From NCBI GenBank assembly GCA_947095585.1, contig OX352761.1:106606390-106670389 (forward strand): a stretch of DNA of 64,000 nucleotides, in the 5' to 3' direction. This stretch comes from Nephrocerus scutellatus (Eukaryota; Arthropoda; Insecta; Diptera; Pipunculidae). Each line of letters starts with the position of its first letter. Within the stretch, counting starts at the first letter, position 1. Positions 1-11,666 of the stretch are shown piece after piece. The notes below the pieces were generated by a model. The model ran no database searches. It was given only the letters and a program-made list of their open reading frames with translations, and was not told the origin of the DNA. The position numbers and the translations under genes were made by a program.

Positions 1-300
1 TTAATATATAATCTTTAATGATTGTGCATTCTGCTTGCAAGAGCCAGAGGCAGCATCCCACAGGAAGTGGGATACTGTTTCTTCCTCCTTGACATCATTG
101 CAGCTTTTACGGAAATCATTGAACTTAAGGTCCATTCTTCACGTATATGCTCTGTTAGATCATTTGCATATCTCTTCTTTGTGTGGATATCAGTGCTCTA
201 GATCAATTAGGCCAAACTATGGTTCATGTCTATCACTCATTTTTCGCCTCTTTCCGATGCATTAAATTCACCGTTGATAATTGCTTTCCTATACTTACCA
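1..300. other. unassigned AT-rich sequence
   Basis: No convincing coding exon or repeat was seen here on either strand. The upstream bcd exons, which encode the N-terminal part of the protein, were not found here and probably lie before base 1. Confidence 0.4.
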
Positions 301-720
301 TTTCTAGTAGCATTTGAAGGTTTGTGCAATGCGGGTGTCGAAATACTCACTCATCTGCGTTACGGATGTGTGCCAGCTCAACACCACCCCCAATGTCAAT
401 GAGACTGACTCCTACACTTTGATTACCGTCTGACTCTCCACTTAGATTACAATATCAGTTACTGATATTATGTTACGTTTAAGCCCGGTCAAAGCTTCCT
501 CAATCGCTGTCACCTCAGCCTGCTAAACGCTAGGTTGACACAGAAGACCCAATCATATACTTTACTGTCTGACTGTCCACTTAGATTAAAATACCAGTTA
601 CTGATATTATTTTAGGTTTTAGCCCGGTCAGAGCTTCCTCAATCGCTGTCACTTTAGGCTGATACACGCTAGCTTGTCTCAGAAGACCACATCACCTTCT
701 TTACCGTGAAGCCTGGATCC
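300..720 (-). mobile_element. LINE RNase H remnant, tandemly duplicated
   Basis: Read on the minus strand, two direct copies (about 426-564 and 565-703, spacing 139 bp) encode the RNase H-like string AEVTAIEEALTGL, the region around the conserved glutamate of LINE RNase H domains. Both copies are degraded. Their similarity shows directly that a short local tandem duplication happened after insertion. Assignment to a non-LTR element of the I/LOA/Jockey type with RNase H is by motif only. Confidence 0.5.
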
Positions 721-1299
721 GGCCGTGATGAATTTATCAATTTGATTTCCTATAACGAACCATTACTCAATTGTTCTCTATGGGTTTTGATAGCCCGGAA
801 ACCCTTGTTAAAGTATAGAACCGGTCATGTATAGTCTAAATTCGCCAGTTCTACCTTAAGCAAATTGTTAATTGTCGAGTATCCTGTTTGTACACATTTC
901 CACTGATCTGTTGCTGACAGTCGCGCAGCCTTATTGACCGCTCTTTGCCTACCACATATGTCTACTGGAGTAAAGTTACAGAATCACATCTAGAGCAAGT
1001 GTTGTTGTTGTCCTTAGCACCTCACTTATGTGGAGACAGGCTGCCATTTGAAACTTCTCTATAATTTTTAGGTATGTGGATTTTCCATGAACCCACCACT
1101 AAACGCTTACCCCGTACATAAGTATTGTCGTTAAGTTAAGGAGAGAGAAAAACTACCAGGAATTGTATGGAAGTGTGCCAGAAGAATTAAAGACTGCTTA
1201 TTTATTATATAAAATTCAAGATCATGAAATATTACTGGATTTTTTTAAAAAGACAAACCTAGCCCACGTGACTGAAACTTCGATCTAAAAAGATCTATT

Positions 1300-2130
1300 G
1301 TATCATGGGGTGTAGTTAATCTTACCAACTTACCACATCCCTAATGAAGGATAGTATTTCCTTAGTGGCAGAGTTTCTCAGATCTGCTGACCAACATATT
1401 GCCTTTTGGAAAATACGTCTCCTTAACCAAAGTAATGCTGGGCATTCCCAGAGAATGTGCACGGATGATTCATCATCTCCCGAGCAAAGCCTACATTCCG
1501 TGTCTGAGCCTAGATTAACTTTGCTAAGGTAATACCGCAAGCCACAGTGACCTATGAGAAAGTTCACCAGCTTTCTAATGCTACCCTTGTCTAGATCAAG
1601 GATTTCCTTTTAGAAAAGGTCCTCATTAATTGTTTGGATTGTCTCAGCCCTGGGTTATTTTCCCAATGGGTTCCATTTATTAATCATCGCTGTGGTGGCA
1701 GCCCTATTGACACCGATCCAGCCCTAGCTCATCTGCATATTCATTGCCTGCAATTCCTTAGTGACCAGGGACCCATTCGAGCTTCACCCTTCCCCCTGCA
1801 GTGCATCGTACCAATATTTAACTGATTATCTGTAGAGATATAAATCTTAGCGCCGATAATACATTTACTAAAATTAGTCCTAGCGCAAACCTCAATCCCA
1901 TGGAGTTCTGCCTGGAAAACCATTGGTATCGAGACTTTGGTGTTGTACCAGCTCCAAGTCCAGATTTCATCTTCTATCCGTCTGTGTACCAGACCAGACC
2001 TTTAGCGTCCAGTGGTTGAACACCATTAGATCAGATTGCACGGTCCCACATTTCTACCTCAAATTACTTGCCAAAACATTTGAATTAAATTTTAGTAACT
2101 TGCCACAGTGAAAGCCTTCCGTAATTTCAT
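1300..2130 (-). mobile_element. LINE ORF2 C-terminal remnant (RNase H and zinc-knuckle tail)
   Basis: On the minus strand, 1923-1741 reads as an RNase H segment (FQAELHGIEVCA, then IYISTDNQ, the STDNQ being the usual SDSQ-type motif). Further downstream, 1567-1322 reads CRLC followed by HILWEC, the C-x2-C...H-x4-C tail typical of non-LTR ORF2 C-termini, after GHCGLRYYLSKV. Stops and frameshifts separate the pieces, so it is dead. It lies immediately upstream of the bcd exon and probably sits within a bcd intron. Confidence 0.7.
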
Positions 2131-2217
2131 TGGTTGCCTGGTTTGGATAATTTGTTGTAACTATGGCTGTAATTCAATAAAATAAAAAAATTTATTTAGT
2201 GGCTTTATGTAATGTTT

Positions 2218-2244
2218 ACATTTTTATTGCAATTTCCTACGCAG
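2218..2244 (+). promoter_or_regulatory. bcd: bcd splice acceptor
   Basis: A T-rich tract ends in CAG at 2242-2244. The next bases complete one codon and continue DSMVMKRPRRTR, matching the Drosophila protein just before the homeodomain. This fixes the exon boundary and argues against the upstream in-frame ATG. Confidence 0.75.
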
Positions 2245-3314
2245 ATGACTCGATGGTAATGAAACGACCTCGCCGCACACGCACAGTTTTCAAGACCTCA
2301 CAAATAGACAAATTGGAAGCGTATTATCTCGAGAACCGATATTTGTCGTCGGCCCGACTCGCAGAATTATCAGCGGAATTGTCGCTGGGTACAGCACAGG
2401 TAAAAATTTGGTTTAAAAATCGACGTCGTCGTGAGAAGATACAATCGGATCAACAAAAGGACCCTCGGTTTACATACGATGATGCTCTACAGTCGCCGAG
2501 GTCCAGAAAAAAGGATTCATATGAAACTGATGGAGGAGCGTCGTTAGCACATGGTTTAAGTGAAACTCCTGCAACACCGATGGCTTCGCCAACACATATC
2601 ACATCCAATTACGATTCCTTCTGTGATGGTCAATCTATTAATGCGTACTACGCTACATACAAGTCCAGCAATCCTCATTCGATTCATCATCCGCCCCATC
2701 ATTACCCAGAGCCAACATCAAAGATTGCTGCTTCCGTTGCTCCAACATACTTCGGATCAACTGGCTCACAATCTCAAAATCGGCATCAGCAGCAGCAGCA
2801 TCAGCAACTCCATCAAAATCATCAACAAGTATCACAATATCAACATTACGATTACATCAAATGCTCAATGGCCAAGCAAGAGCAGATTATGAATTACAAC
2901 AATTCCTATAACATGATAATGCCAAACAGACAAACCAAAGCAATGACAGCGGTGGAAAGTGGGACAAGTAATACCAAAATGGACACAACATATCATCACT
3001 CATCGGCACCGAATTCACAAGCCTATGAACCACTGACACCGTCAACAGACGAAAGTCCACCTCAGAGCGGCGCATCAGAAGATATGGACGACGATACCAA
3101 AACGCTGCTTGTTCTGAGTAGCTCTACCGGATCCGGCGAAAGCGATATGGGTAGCGTTATTGGCCCTGAAGATTACAGTGTTTTCCAGAAATTCAAACCG
3201 ACAAACAGCTCCGACTCGAACAACTACCAATGCTCCATGGATACGATAATGCAAGCGTATAACAGTCATCGTAATTCATCCGGCAATATGCCATTCGCCT
3301 ATTGCTTCAACTGA
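2245..3314 (+). CDS. bcd: Bicoid, 3'-terminal coding exon (partial gene)
   Basis: This is the anterior morphogen bicoid, a homeodomain transcription factor that also binds RNA. The homeodomain is at 2268-2447. It has the diagnostic lysine at position 50 (KIWFK) and arginine at 54 (NRRRR), followed by KIQSDQ as in Drosophila Bcd. Further on are His- and Gln-rich stretches (about 2680-2870), a YEPLTPSTDESP block, an acidic EDMDDDTK block, and a C-terminus ending MDTIMQAYN...FAYCFN that closely matches the Drosophila C-terminus. The exon starts after a splice acceptor (pyrimidine-rich tract then CAG at 2242-2244). An in-frame ATG at 2199 is intronic and not a plausible start. The 355 residues run without interruption to the stop. 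Exons encoding the N-terminal region lie upstream, outside the window or unrecognised. Confidence 0.93.
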
Positions 3315-3640
3315 CCACTAAATTGAAAACCCAAGGACTAAACTACCTTTCCCATACCAAACACCTTATGTTGTGTTGTTCCTTAATTGTACATATATAT
3401 ATGTGAGTAATTAATGTTATGTCTGCATGTTAGATTCTAGTTTGAAATTCTCTAGAATCGAAATCTTCCATTTAGATCATTCACATTTCGGTTATCCAAT
3501 TTTAATGGAAAAGAGAAAACTTTAATACTTAGATGTAAGCCGAGTAGATGTAAGTTTTAGTTTAAGTTTAGAATTAAATTTTAAATATAAGTTTATAGTC
3601 TTTAAGCGATCGTAAATGTGATTTTTTTAAAATTAAAAAT
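3315..3640 (+). other. bcd: bcd 3'UTR (extent estimated)
   Basis: AT-rich sequence follows the stop codon. It contains a Nanos-response-like element (listed separately) and ATTAAA at 3573-3578, a possible polyadenylation signal. In Drosophila the bcd 3'UTR is long and folds into a localisation structure. I cannot test folding here, and the true end may be further downstream. Confidence 0.5.
3375..3395 (+). promoter_or_regulatory. Nanos response element (Pumilio/Nanos site) in bcd 3'UTR
   Basis: GTTGT (box A, 3375-3379) is followed 6 nt later by ATTGTACATA (box B, 3386-3395), which contains the exact Pumilio-binding octamer TGTACATA. A second GTTGT lies at 3370-3374. Spacing and order match the bipartite NRE of Drosophila hunchback. 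Drosophila bcd is also known to carry an NRE. It lies about 60 nt after the stop. Confidence 0.75.
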
Positions 3641-3787
3641 TCTACTCAACAACTTCAGCCCATGAATGTTGGGTAGAATTTTTGATACTCATGGGCTAAA
3701 ATTGCCTTTACGACTTTCTCAAAAATTATCTCGAAAGGGGTAAAAATTTCCACCGCGCCCATGTCTTGTAACCCAGCCGAAACCCTT

Positions 3788-3930
3788 TGAGTTATTGAAC
3801 TGAAGAACGATCTTTCTTTCTTGGTTATTGAATTAAAGAACGTTCCGTATTTCTGCTGGGTTATTGGACTCAAGGACATTCTTCCTTTTTTCCGGGTTAA
3901 TGGACTACAAAGAATGTTTTTTCATTCCGG
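3788..3930. repeat. degenerate short tandem repeat 3' of bcd
   Basis: About four imperfect copies of a GGGTTATTGGACT-like core, with spacings of 33, 36 and 36 bp (cores at about 3791, 3824, 3860 and 3896), separated by pyrimidine-rich stretches. Function unknown. Confidence 0.5.
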
Positions 3931-4880
3931 GTGTAATTTTTACTCTTTTTTTTTAACCAAATACTGAAGAAAGGGCAAACCTATAACCTCTATAGTGAGT
4001 GCATAATGTTTCTCTTCCTACAAATTGTCGAAATTTTTAGTACAAGACATAACATTTCAACAACAACAACAAACAAACAAACCCAACTTTCCTACTCATC
4101 TAGGGAAGTACCAAAAACCGACTTTCTCCAGAGCTACTGTACCAACAAAATTCATTCTAATTCAATTAGCAATGGACATCTTGTTAAAGTATGTTAGCCA
4201 ACAAATTTGGACGAGTAAAAATATGAATTTTTTACCCTTTTTGAGATAATTTTTATGACATTTTTCTTTAATTTAAGGTTTTACTTTAAGTTATTTTAGT
4301 ACCTATTCGTAATTATTTCTCCTCATTTGAAATTGGATAGCTGAAATGTATGAAACTAACATTAGTGCGCACCAAATTGTATTATAAAGTTATACTTTGA
4401 TTTGTCTTGTTATTCCCCGTCCCCTCCCGCAACGGTATAGGAAAGTTATGTGATATATGACTTTGTAAAAAAGTTATTAACTCAAAAAAATTGTCATTTT
4501 AAGTATCAGTTTTAAAAAAATTAATTGTTTTACTTTTTTACAAATTCCATATGGTAATAATAACGATAACTAATTTTTATAATAAAAAAATGCACTCACA
4601 TCTTGTGATTCGTTTTTTTTTCTTCTTTTTGATACATATCCGCTTTCAAATCATCATCATAAAAAATGACCTTTCATCAATGAGCTCACATCAAAAAATC
4701 AAAAGGATACACGAGTAAGGAGCTGAAACCGGGAAGAACATTTGCTAAAGATGGGATTACAGAAACAAGATGACTAGATGACCGGTACGGTACCTCACAT
4801 CAAAAGTACAATCGGAAACGCTTTCCAAACAATTCTTTGAAATATTCCAGAATGACTTAAAGAGTTTTTTATTCCGAAGT
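3931..4880. other. unassigned AT-rich intergenic sequence
   Basis: Simple-sequence patches (CAACAACAAC then CAAA repeats near 4060-4080, several T runs) but no coding or TE signal that I can support. Confidence 0.4.
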
Positions 4881-4883
4881 ACT

Positions 4884-7010
4884 TTATTCTGGAATTATGT
4901 TTCTGTTACTTTGGTTGGCGGTCAAATGCTCCCACGTTAATCCAAAAGATCTCAGACCAATCAGATTATCATCGTTCCTCCTAAAGTCACTGGAAAGACT
5001 GATAGACATCCACATTCTAGCATTGATAAGAAACTTCTGTCCACAGATCAACATGCGTATTGCAAGGGTAAATCTGTGGAAGCAGCCATGCATACGCTAG
5101 TACGTTTTATTGAATACTCCCTACACTACAAGGAGTATATCATTTCCTATATATTAAAGGCGCATATGTGATCACAGATTCTCTGACGGCTTTGAAGATA
5201 GACGACTCGCGAAATTATTAACCTTCTACTCACAAGTCGGGTATGTCGTCTGCCAGAAGATCTTTTAGCAGAAGAACCCCACAAGGTGGAGTAACTTAGT
5301 GGTGAACGAGCTACTTGTATGCCTGAGAAGGGAGGGCTGCCGAGAGATCGCTTATGCGGAGGACGTTGCTATTGCCATCTCAGGAAAGTACCTTAAGACC
5401 TTAAGAAAACTCATGCAAATTGCTCTCAAGAAGCTAACAAATTGGGCAGATCGCTGCGGCTTAGGAGTAAATCCACAGAAAACTCAACTTGTCCTCTTTA
5501 CTAGGAAATACAAAATCCCACATGTTGACCCTCCTTCTATTAAATGTTAAAGCTTAGCACTCTCCGATGAAGCCAAATATTTGGGTCTTATTTGGAATAG
5601 GAAGCTAAGCTGGAAACCTAAAATACAAGAAAGAGTTCGAAAAGAGTTCGAAAAGACACAGTGGCACTCTTCTCATTCAAAAAGGCCCACTGGTAGCCGA
5701 TGCGGTCTTCAACCCCATATAACTCATTGACTATATACAGCAGTAGTAATACCTACTCTTATATACGGTGTGACTGTTTGGTGGACTGCCTAAAATAGGA
5801 AAGTAAATCTATATAAATTCAGCAAAGTCCAAAGATCAGCTAGTCTATGTATGCGCGGAGCAATTCGTACAACCCCCTCCGCCGCATTGGACTTTCTCTT
5901 TGACCTTCCACCTCACGACATTTTCAGTAGGCAAGTAGCTGCTTGTACGGCTATTCGCTTCGAGGCTATCTCGGCCACTTCTCTATCCAGAATTTAGTCA
6001 GGATCCCAGACAACATAGACTACACCACGCCACAGCTCCATTTCAATAAAAACTTCCAAGTCACCTTCACCTCCAGATCATTCTGGGAGGAAGGCGCATA
6101 CCTGGAAGATGAACACATTCATTTTTACATAGACGGGTCTAAAACTGGTGACGGAATTGGTGGAGGAGTCTTCTCATAAAGCTAAACCTAAGCCTCTTTT
6201 TCCATCTTCCTAATTACTGTAGTGTTTTCCAGTCTAAGATTATGGCGATCAGTGAAGCCTTATCTTGATTGAAGAGTAACATCATATCTGCTAAGGATAT
6301 TCTCGGATAGCCAAGCCGCGCTGAAATCCCTGGAATCAATCTCTACAAATTCAACCTTAGCCCTTAACACCATCTCTTAGGAAGATGGCGGAGCAGTTTA
6401 ATATCCACCTGTGTATGTTGCCGAGGCATATAGACATTCCGGGAAACTGTATGGCTGACGAACTCGCAAAACAAGGAACTACACTACCCATCTTACCAAA
6501 ATATGGTTCTTTAGGCATACCAATCGCTACATGCAAACTCATGTTAAAGAGGGATGCTAATCGTAGGTGGTCAAACGGTACAAGTTGTGTAGCGACAAAG
6601 CAGAGCTGGCCCAATCTGGATCCGAAACGTTTCAAGTGTTTGATCTCTCAAAAAGATCGCGCATCGGTGCTATTGTAGGTGTCATTACGGGACACTGTCT
6701 TATAGGCAAGCATGCAGCAAGAATCTCGACGTCTTCTCGAATAACTTCTACAGAAGCTGCATGGATGAGGAGGAGGGGGAGACCATTATCCATCTTCTCT
6801 GTACATGTCTAGCCCTCCCCCAGAAACGTAAACTCCATATGGAAGCTTTCTTCTACAACGACACTTATGATCTTATCAACACTTATATCAGCAGTTTCGC
6901 TGGCACCACCACAGAAGTCTGTAAGTCCATATTGTCTTAAGGACTTGTTCGTAGAGCAGAAGCTTGTTGTATACTGATAGGACTAAGAACCGACCCATTA
7001 ACCAATACAT
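4884..7010 (+). mobile_element. degenerate non-LTR retrotransposon, RT plus RNase H type
   Basis: Plus-strand pieces appear in correct domain order: RT palm (KDLRPIRLSSFLLKSLERLI, 4933-4995); RT catalytic region (IAYAEDVAIAISGK, 5350-5390, where the usual YADD reads YAED) with NPQKTQLVLFTRKYKIPH after it; RNase H start (FYIDGSKTGDGIGGGVFS, 6122-6178); and RNase H end (HIDIPGNCMADELAKQGT, 6428-6480). Frameshifts, stops and the altered YADD show it is inactive. The domain set fits the LOA/I/R1-like elements that carry RNase H. Related pieces occur on the minus strand at 37.4-38.0 kb and 54.7-56.6 kb. Confidence 0.8.
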
Positions 7011-7089
7011 CTTTCTGTATTTAAGTTTCATCTCTCCTTGTTTTCAAATTATAAATATATAGAAACAGTCCTTATAAGTTTATCTAGAG

Positions 7090-7360
7090 ACCTACTTTCG
7101 CCGACGTTGTTGACATCATCCCAAACCCCAAAAGTCACTCCCAAGAAGCTTTCGTCTAGATCGAGCAAGCGGTAAAAAATCTGGGGCTACATATAAATGA
7201 GAGCAAAACAAATTACATGGTGGGTACGTCTGCGAGCTGAAGATCAAACATTAGTCCCTCAATTAAGATAGTAAGGGCACAAATTAGAAGTAGTGCAATT
7301 CTTTAACTATCTCGGTTTAATTGTAGCAGCCTATAACAAATTGAAAAATAAAATACCCGG
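7090..7360 (+). mobile_element. RTE-like reverse transcriptase fragment
   Basis: Plus-strand sequence reads VKNLGLHINESKTNYMV, the RT segment after the YADD box of RTE/CFDP2-like elements. A closely similar but separate piece lies at 10.39-10.88 kb. Truncated on both sides. Confidence 0.55.
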
Positions 7361-7575
7361 ATGGTTGCTTGAGAATCGTAGGAATGTTTCACGCTTGTCA
7401 CTGTTTAATCATTCTTTTCACAAGCGGTGTTCAAAAGAAATATCCAGATGCATCCCGCCCATTCTCGAAATACCTGTGCCTCAACTCCAGCGCACCGCTC
7501 TACCGTTAAGCCTATCTTCGGACGTACCAACCAATTCAGAGATTTCTTCTTTAGCCCCACAATAGTTATGCCCAA
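7361..7575 (+). mobile_element. CR1/Jockey-like LINE 3' fragment
   Basis: The sequence matches, by eye, the 3' tails of the element at 20.6-21.8 kb and of that in the 25.7-27.1 kb region (HKRCSKEISRCIPPILE, then the SSDVPTNSEISS-like block). Only the C-terminal end of ORF2 is present. Confidence 0.6.
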
Positions 7576-7639
7576 CTCTACATATGATATGATTATGATA
7601 TGATATGATAACTCAAGCGTGCACAGACATATCATATTT

Positions 7640-8120
7640 ACCTCTCTCTAATTTCCTAACCATTGAGTGTTATAAAAAAAAAGCCAACGGTGACTACCTT
7701 TCTGTCTGTCTGTCAGGACTCTTTAAATTCAGGAATATAATCATTAATATCCAAGCAGCTGGGGTATAAGACAATGGCGATACGAGTACTTACTTTCGAG
7801 ACTTGAGTGCTTCGCAAAAAGCACTCTGACTCCTTAGCAGCGTTCGAGAAGAAAGACTTACGGAGAATTGTTGGCACAGTTTTCTGGAAACTCTATATTG
7901 AAGAAATCCACAAGCGTTGCCGCGATGTTCAAATCGTTAAGAGAATTAAGCTCGGTAGGCTCCGGTATGCAGTACACCGAGCTTGCATGAGCGAAGAGGA
8001 TCCTGCTCGGAAAGTTCCTTGCGGTTGGATTAATGGGACCAGACAGTAAGGCCGGCATAGCCTACGCTGCAAGGATGGCGTTGACCAGGACGCGTAGAGT
8101 TTATGGATGTCAAACTGGAC
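7640..8120 (+). mobile_element. RTE-like ORF2 C-terminal fragment
   Basis: The plus strand reads FEKKDLRRIVGTVF, then HKRCRDVQIVKRIKLGRLRY, then EDPARKVPCG, and ends with KDGVDQDA-like sequence in another frame. This is the conserved C-terminal tail of RTE/CFDP2-type polyproteins. A shorter copy of the same tail lies at 17.03-17.17 kb. Broken and 5'-truncated. Confidence 0.7.
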
Positions 8121-8142
8121 GACGTTGGGTTGAACTATTATA

Positions 8143-9083
8143 TCTATATATTTATATAAAAATCAAATGCTGTGCGTTAGACTGACTAAAACTCGAGAAC
8201 GGCTGGACCAAATTGGATACTTCCTTCTGCGAGTGTGTTTGTAATTGCTACGGGAAGGTTTAAAAGGTTTAAAAGCCCCGCTAGGTGGCGCTGGTATCGT
8301 TTTTTTCCGAAAATTCTTATTTATGGAACGATTTGGCTCAAATTTACACCATATAATATTTAAATAAAAAGAAAGTCGTTGACAAAATTTGGACCCGATA
8401 GGTGGCGCTGGTGTCGTTTTTTCCGAAAATTCTTAATTATGGAACGATTTGGCTCAAATTTACACCATATAATATTTAAATAAAAAGAAAGTCGTTGACA
8501 AAATTTGGACCCGATAGGTGGCGCTGGGGTGGAAAATGTAGTTTTCCCTGTATATAATCTTCATAGAATATTCGAACAAGTGTACATTTGTTGCCTGTAT
8601 AAGTGTCGATTCTATAGTTTTCTGGATTGATGAGTTGGTTAGTTATTGGGGTGTAAGTGGGCGTGGCATCAGTGGGAAGGAGGTCAGTGGGCGGTGGTCA
8701 GCGGGATGGGCCAGCCGGGAAATGCGGGTGTAAGTGGGCGGGAGGTCAGTGGGCGGGGGTCAGTGGGAAACGCGGGTGTAAGTGGGCGTGGCGTCAGTGG
8801 GTGTGAGTTCAGTAGGTGGGCAGTGTGTATGAGGTCAATGGGTGGATGGTCAGTGGGCGGGAGGTCAGTGGTTGGGAGGTCAGTGGGCGGGAGGTCAGTG
8901 GGTGTGAGGTAAGTGGGTGTGAGTTCAGTGGGCGGTGGGTCAGTGTGTATGAGGTCAATTGGTGGGTGGTCAGTGGGCGGGAGGTCAGTGGGCGGGGGTC
9001 AGTGGGATGGGGCAGCTGGGAAACGCGGGTGTAAGTGGGCGTGGCGTCAGTGGGCGGGTAGCAAAGCGCCCGGGAACAGCTAG
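8143..9083 (+). mobile_element. Helitron-like non-autonomous element
   Basis: The left end starts TCTATATATTTATATAAA. The right end is GGGAACAGCTAG followed by T, fitting the Helitron rule of a 5' TC and a 3' CTRR inserted between A and T. The interior has a direct repeat (ACGATTTGGCTCAAATTTAC near 8330 and 8443) with the GTGGCGCTGG phrase recurring near 8286, 8402 and 8518, then a minisatellite. No replication or helicase ORF is present. Related ends occur at 34.14-34.20 kb (plus) and about 37.27-37.36 kb (minus). The superfamily call rests on termini only. Confidence 0.6.
8640..9060. repeat. G-rich minisatellite inside the Helitron-like element
   Basis: Many imperfect copies of a 14-16 bp unit (GTCAGTGGGCGGGAG with variants such as GTGAGTTCAGTGGGT), plus a longer repeated block at 8700-8800 and again at 8990-9050 (GGGATGGG, then GGGAAACGCGGGTGTAAG). 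Strongly G-rich on the plus strand, in contrast to the AT-rich surroundings. Confidence 0.85.
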
Positions 9084-10385
9084 TTATAGTTAAAACAAAG
9101 CATTAGCTGAGACCTTAAATTGTATTAAGTAGATAAAAATCAATCAACCTTTATCAAAAAAGTTATAAACCAAACTAATTTTGAAACAAATAAATTAAAT
9201 TACTGAAAATTCTCAGCTGTTAAAAAAAACTTAAATTCATCCATGTGGTCAGATCAACAAGTAACCAACAAATGAAGTACTGAGAGTCAACTAATTGAAT
9301 GATGTTTAGTTAACGACCCGTTGTAGCAGAAACCGATATTATACTCGTTCTCTTGCGGTATCTTACCTTTGTTTTAAAATATCACTAGATATTTATTGCA
9401 CTTGAGCACTTCGAATACAAGTCATTTGAAATTCTTTTGTCAATAGTGCGCTCATTGATACCTGAGAAAGCGCGTGTCCTCTTTGAGAAAGAACAAACGA
9501 AGCAAAATTTAAAATTCATCTATGATTTATTGTTTTATAACGTTGTCCATATGTTTTTATTGCTTAGCAACTGGCCAACAACAATTGGTATGCAAATCTA
9601 ATAAATTCAAATAAAAGGTAAAACAAAAATATCTAGTGTAAACCTATATCCTTTGGCTTTCCATTATTGCCGCGTTTCTCGAAAAACTCGCAAATTGACT
9701 TGTTTTAAGGACTCTCGCGTCTAGGTAGTAATTTTTAAAGGATATTGCATCTAGACTATTAGGCAGGCAACAATGAATATGATCATTGTGGGAATTAAGG
9801 TAACAATTCGTACCGACTGACGAAATCTGGTTCTATTGTGGTACACAGGAAGATTTGCTGTCAAACTATTTTTTAACTCCTTCTCCGGGATTAGTTGGGC
9901 TCAATAGTCAGTAGATGTAATGACGCTGTGGTGGTATTAGCTAAACTACTGATAAGCCGCAAAAGGTGAACAAGGAATCCAAAAGCAAAAGCTATCCGTA
10001 GCTTTAACAGCGTAAGTTGCGGCTGGAAGCGAGCGTTGATCTTGCAGTACAAACACAAGATAGAACCCAATGTTCTTAGTCATAAAAAGGATGTTTGTTC
10101 CTACTAAGTTCTTGCTTTGCGCTTATAACCATCGCAATGAAACATACCGAACGATTTTGATGATTACAACACATGGGGCGTGTTTTTTATGTCGGAATTA
10201 TCGGAGAGAAAAGAGAAATTACCTATCCCATAAATGCAATAATTTTTTTCTTTGATATCAAAAAGTGACGTTCATCTAAAAATAGAGAAGATTTGATAAA
10301 TTAATAATATTTTCTAAATAAAATTAAAGTTTTATGTCTCACCTGAATGCTCCACAGTAGTGGACATGTCTCTGTTTGATGAAAC
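9084..10385. other. unassigned sequence
   Basis: No repeat match within the window, RNA gene or plausible exon was seen. Short ORFs here have no recognisable motif. Confidence 0.4.
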
Positions 10386-10389
10386 TAAA

Positions 10390-10880
10390 ACATTCTTAAA
10401 ACCCCACACCACAATATGCTGCCGACACCAAGCATAGACGAAGTTAGCAGAGCGATAAATCGGCTTAAAAAAATCAGATAGTATCCCACGGCAAGAGGAA
10501 GAATCCTCTATAAGTCCATTCTGCGTCTGCGTTATTGCCTAGCAGACGACATCGACATCTTTGGTAAAAACCAAAAGGCTGCACAGAGCTTTCATCCAGA
10601 TCCTACTGGTGGCACGAAATCTGGGGCTCCACATATGAGTAGAAAATGCGAGTAGAAGAAGTAGAAGATCCAATATTGGTCCCTCAATTAAAACAGTGGA
10701 GTGCGAATTTGAAGTAGTGCAACCCTTTAACTATTTCGGGTCAACTGTAGCAGCCGATAACAACATGGGACCAGAAATACGCGCACGGTTGCTCAAAGCC
10801 AACAAAGACTACTTTAGTCTGTCAAGACTCTTAATTCCAGGAACTTAACCATAACATCCAAACTGCTGGTGTATAAGACC
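10390..10880 (+). mobile_element. RTE-like reverse transcriptase fragment
   Basis: The plus strand reads LADDIDIF at 10538-10561 (YADD-box region), then pieces equivalent to the RT thumb. Frameshifted. It ends exactly where the inverted-repeat arm with zen-like copy A begins (about 10880). Confidence 0.6.
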
Positions 10881-11666
10881 TTTTAAGCTAACTCAGTTTT
10901 TATATAGATATGGCGAGCTTAGAAGCTCTGCTTTACTATGTTGGATATGTATATTATCACTTCGTACAGTGTCACGTTCTAGGGGGAAAATTTATTTAAA
11001 ATTTCATTCTTCAATCAGATATGGGAAAATAATAAAAAGAAATATGACTACGGAAACTAATAATTATTACTGGTAATGATCACATTTAAAGAGAGCTTCT
11101 TGTTTTGGTGGCAAAGACAAAACATCGACTATTTTCCATCGACTGTTCTCTTGCGAGATTTTGCGATTGTATCTGCGGCAACTTACAGACCATTTATGTT
11201 TCTATCTACTAAATATATTCAAAACAAATCTCTGCTCTTCTTGATTGCATGCAAGTTTGGCTAAAAGAACCGATCTGAACTTTTGAAAAAGCAAAACTTT
11301 TCTTAAGTTTCGTACAACTTTTTATAAACTTTTGAAAAATTGAAAAACAGAATAATTGTTGATTTTTAATTCAGTGAAAATTTATTTAATTAAAAATTTA
11401 ACGTTAAATGTGTGATTTCTATTAAAAAAAATGCAAAATTTACTGTAAGCCTAGTAACAATTGACTCGAATAAATATAAGAATTAAATACATTCTTAAAA
11501 CTATTACGAAAATATAAAGATATTACAGTTCTCTGTTATACTACTTTCTAGTAACTTACAATACTTATACTTAAGCTAATTGCAATTACAAAAAATTGCG
11601 TTCAATCTTAACGTTCTGAATTGGACGAACATTGAAGAGATAAGTGATTTGTGATCTAAGCTCGAT

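Noticed and set aside
2199..2244. Extension of the bcd reading frame upstream to an ATG at 2199
   Set aside because: These codons lie in a T-rich stretch ending in a splice acceptor; they resemble no Bicoid sequence, whereas the match starts right after the CAG.
8646..9034. Gly/Ser/Val-rich ORFs in the minisatellite
   Set aside because: They are translations of a tandem repeat without stop codons, not genes.
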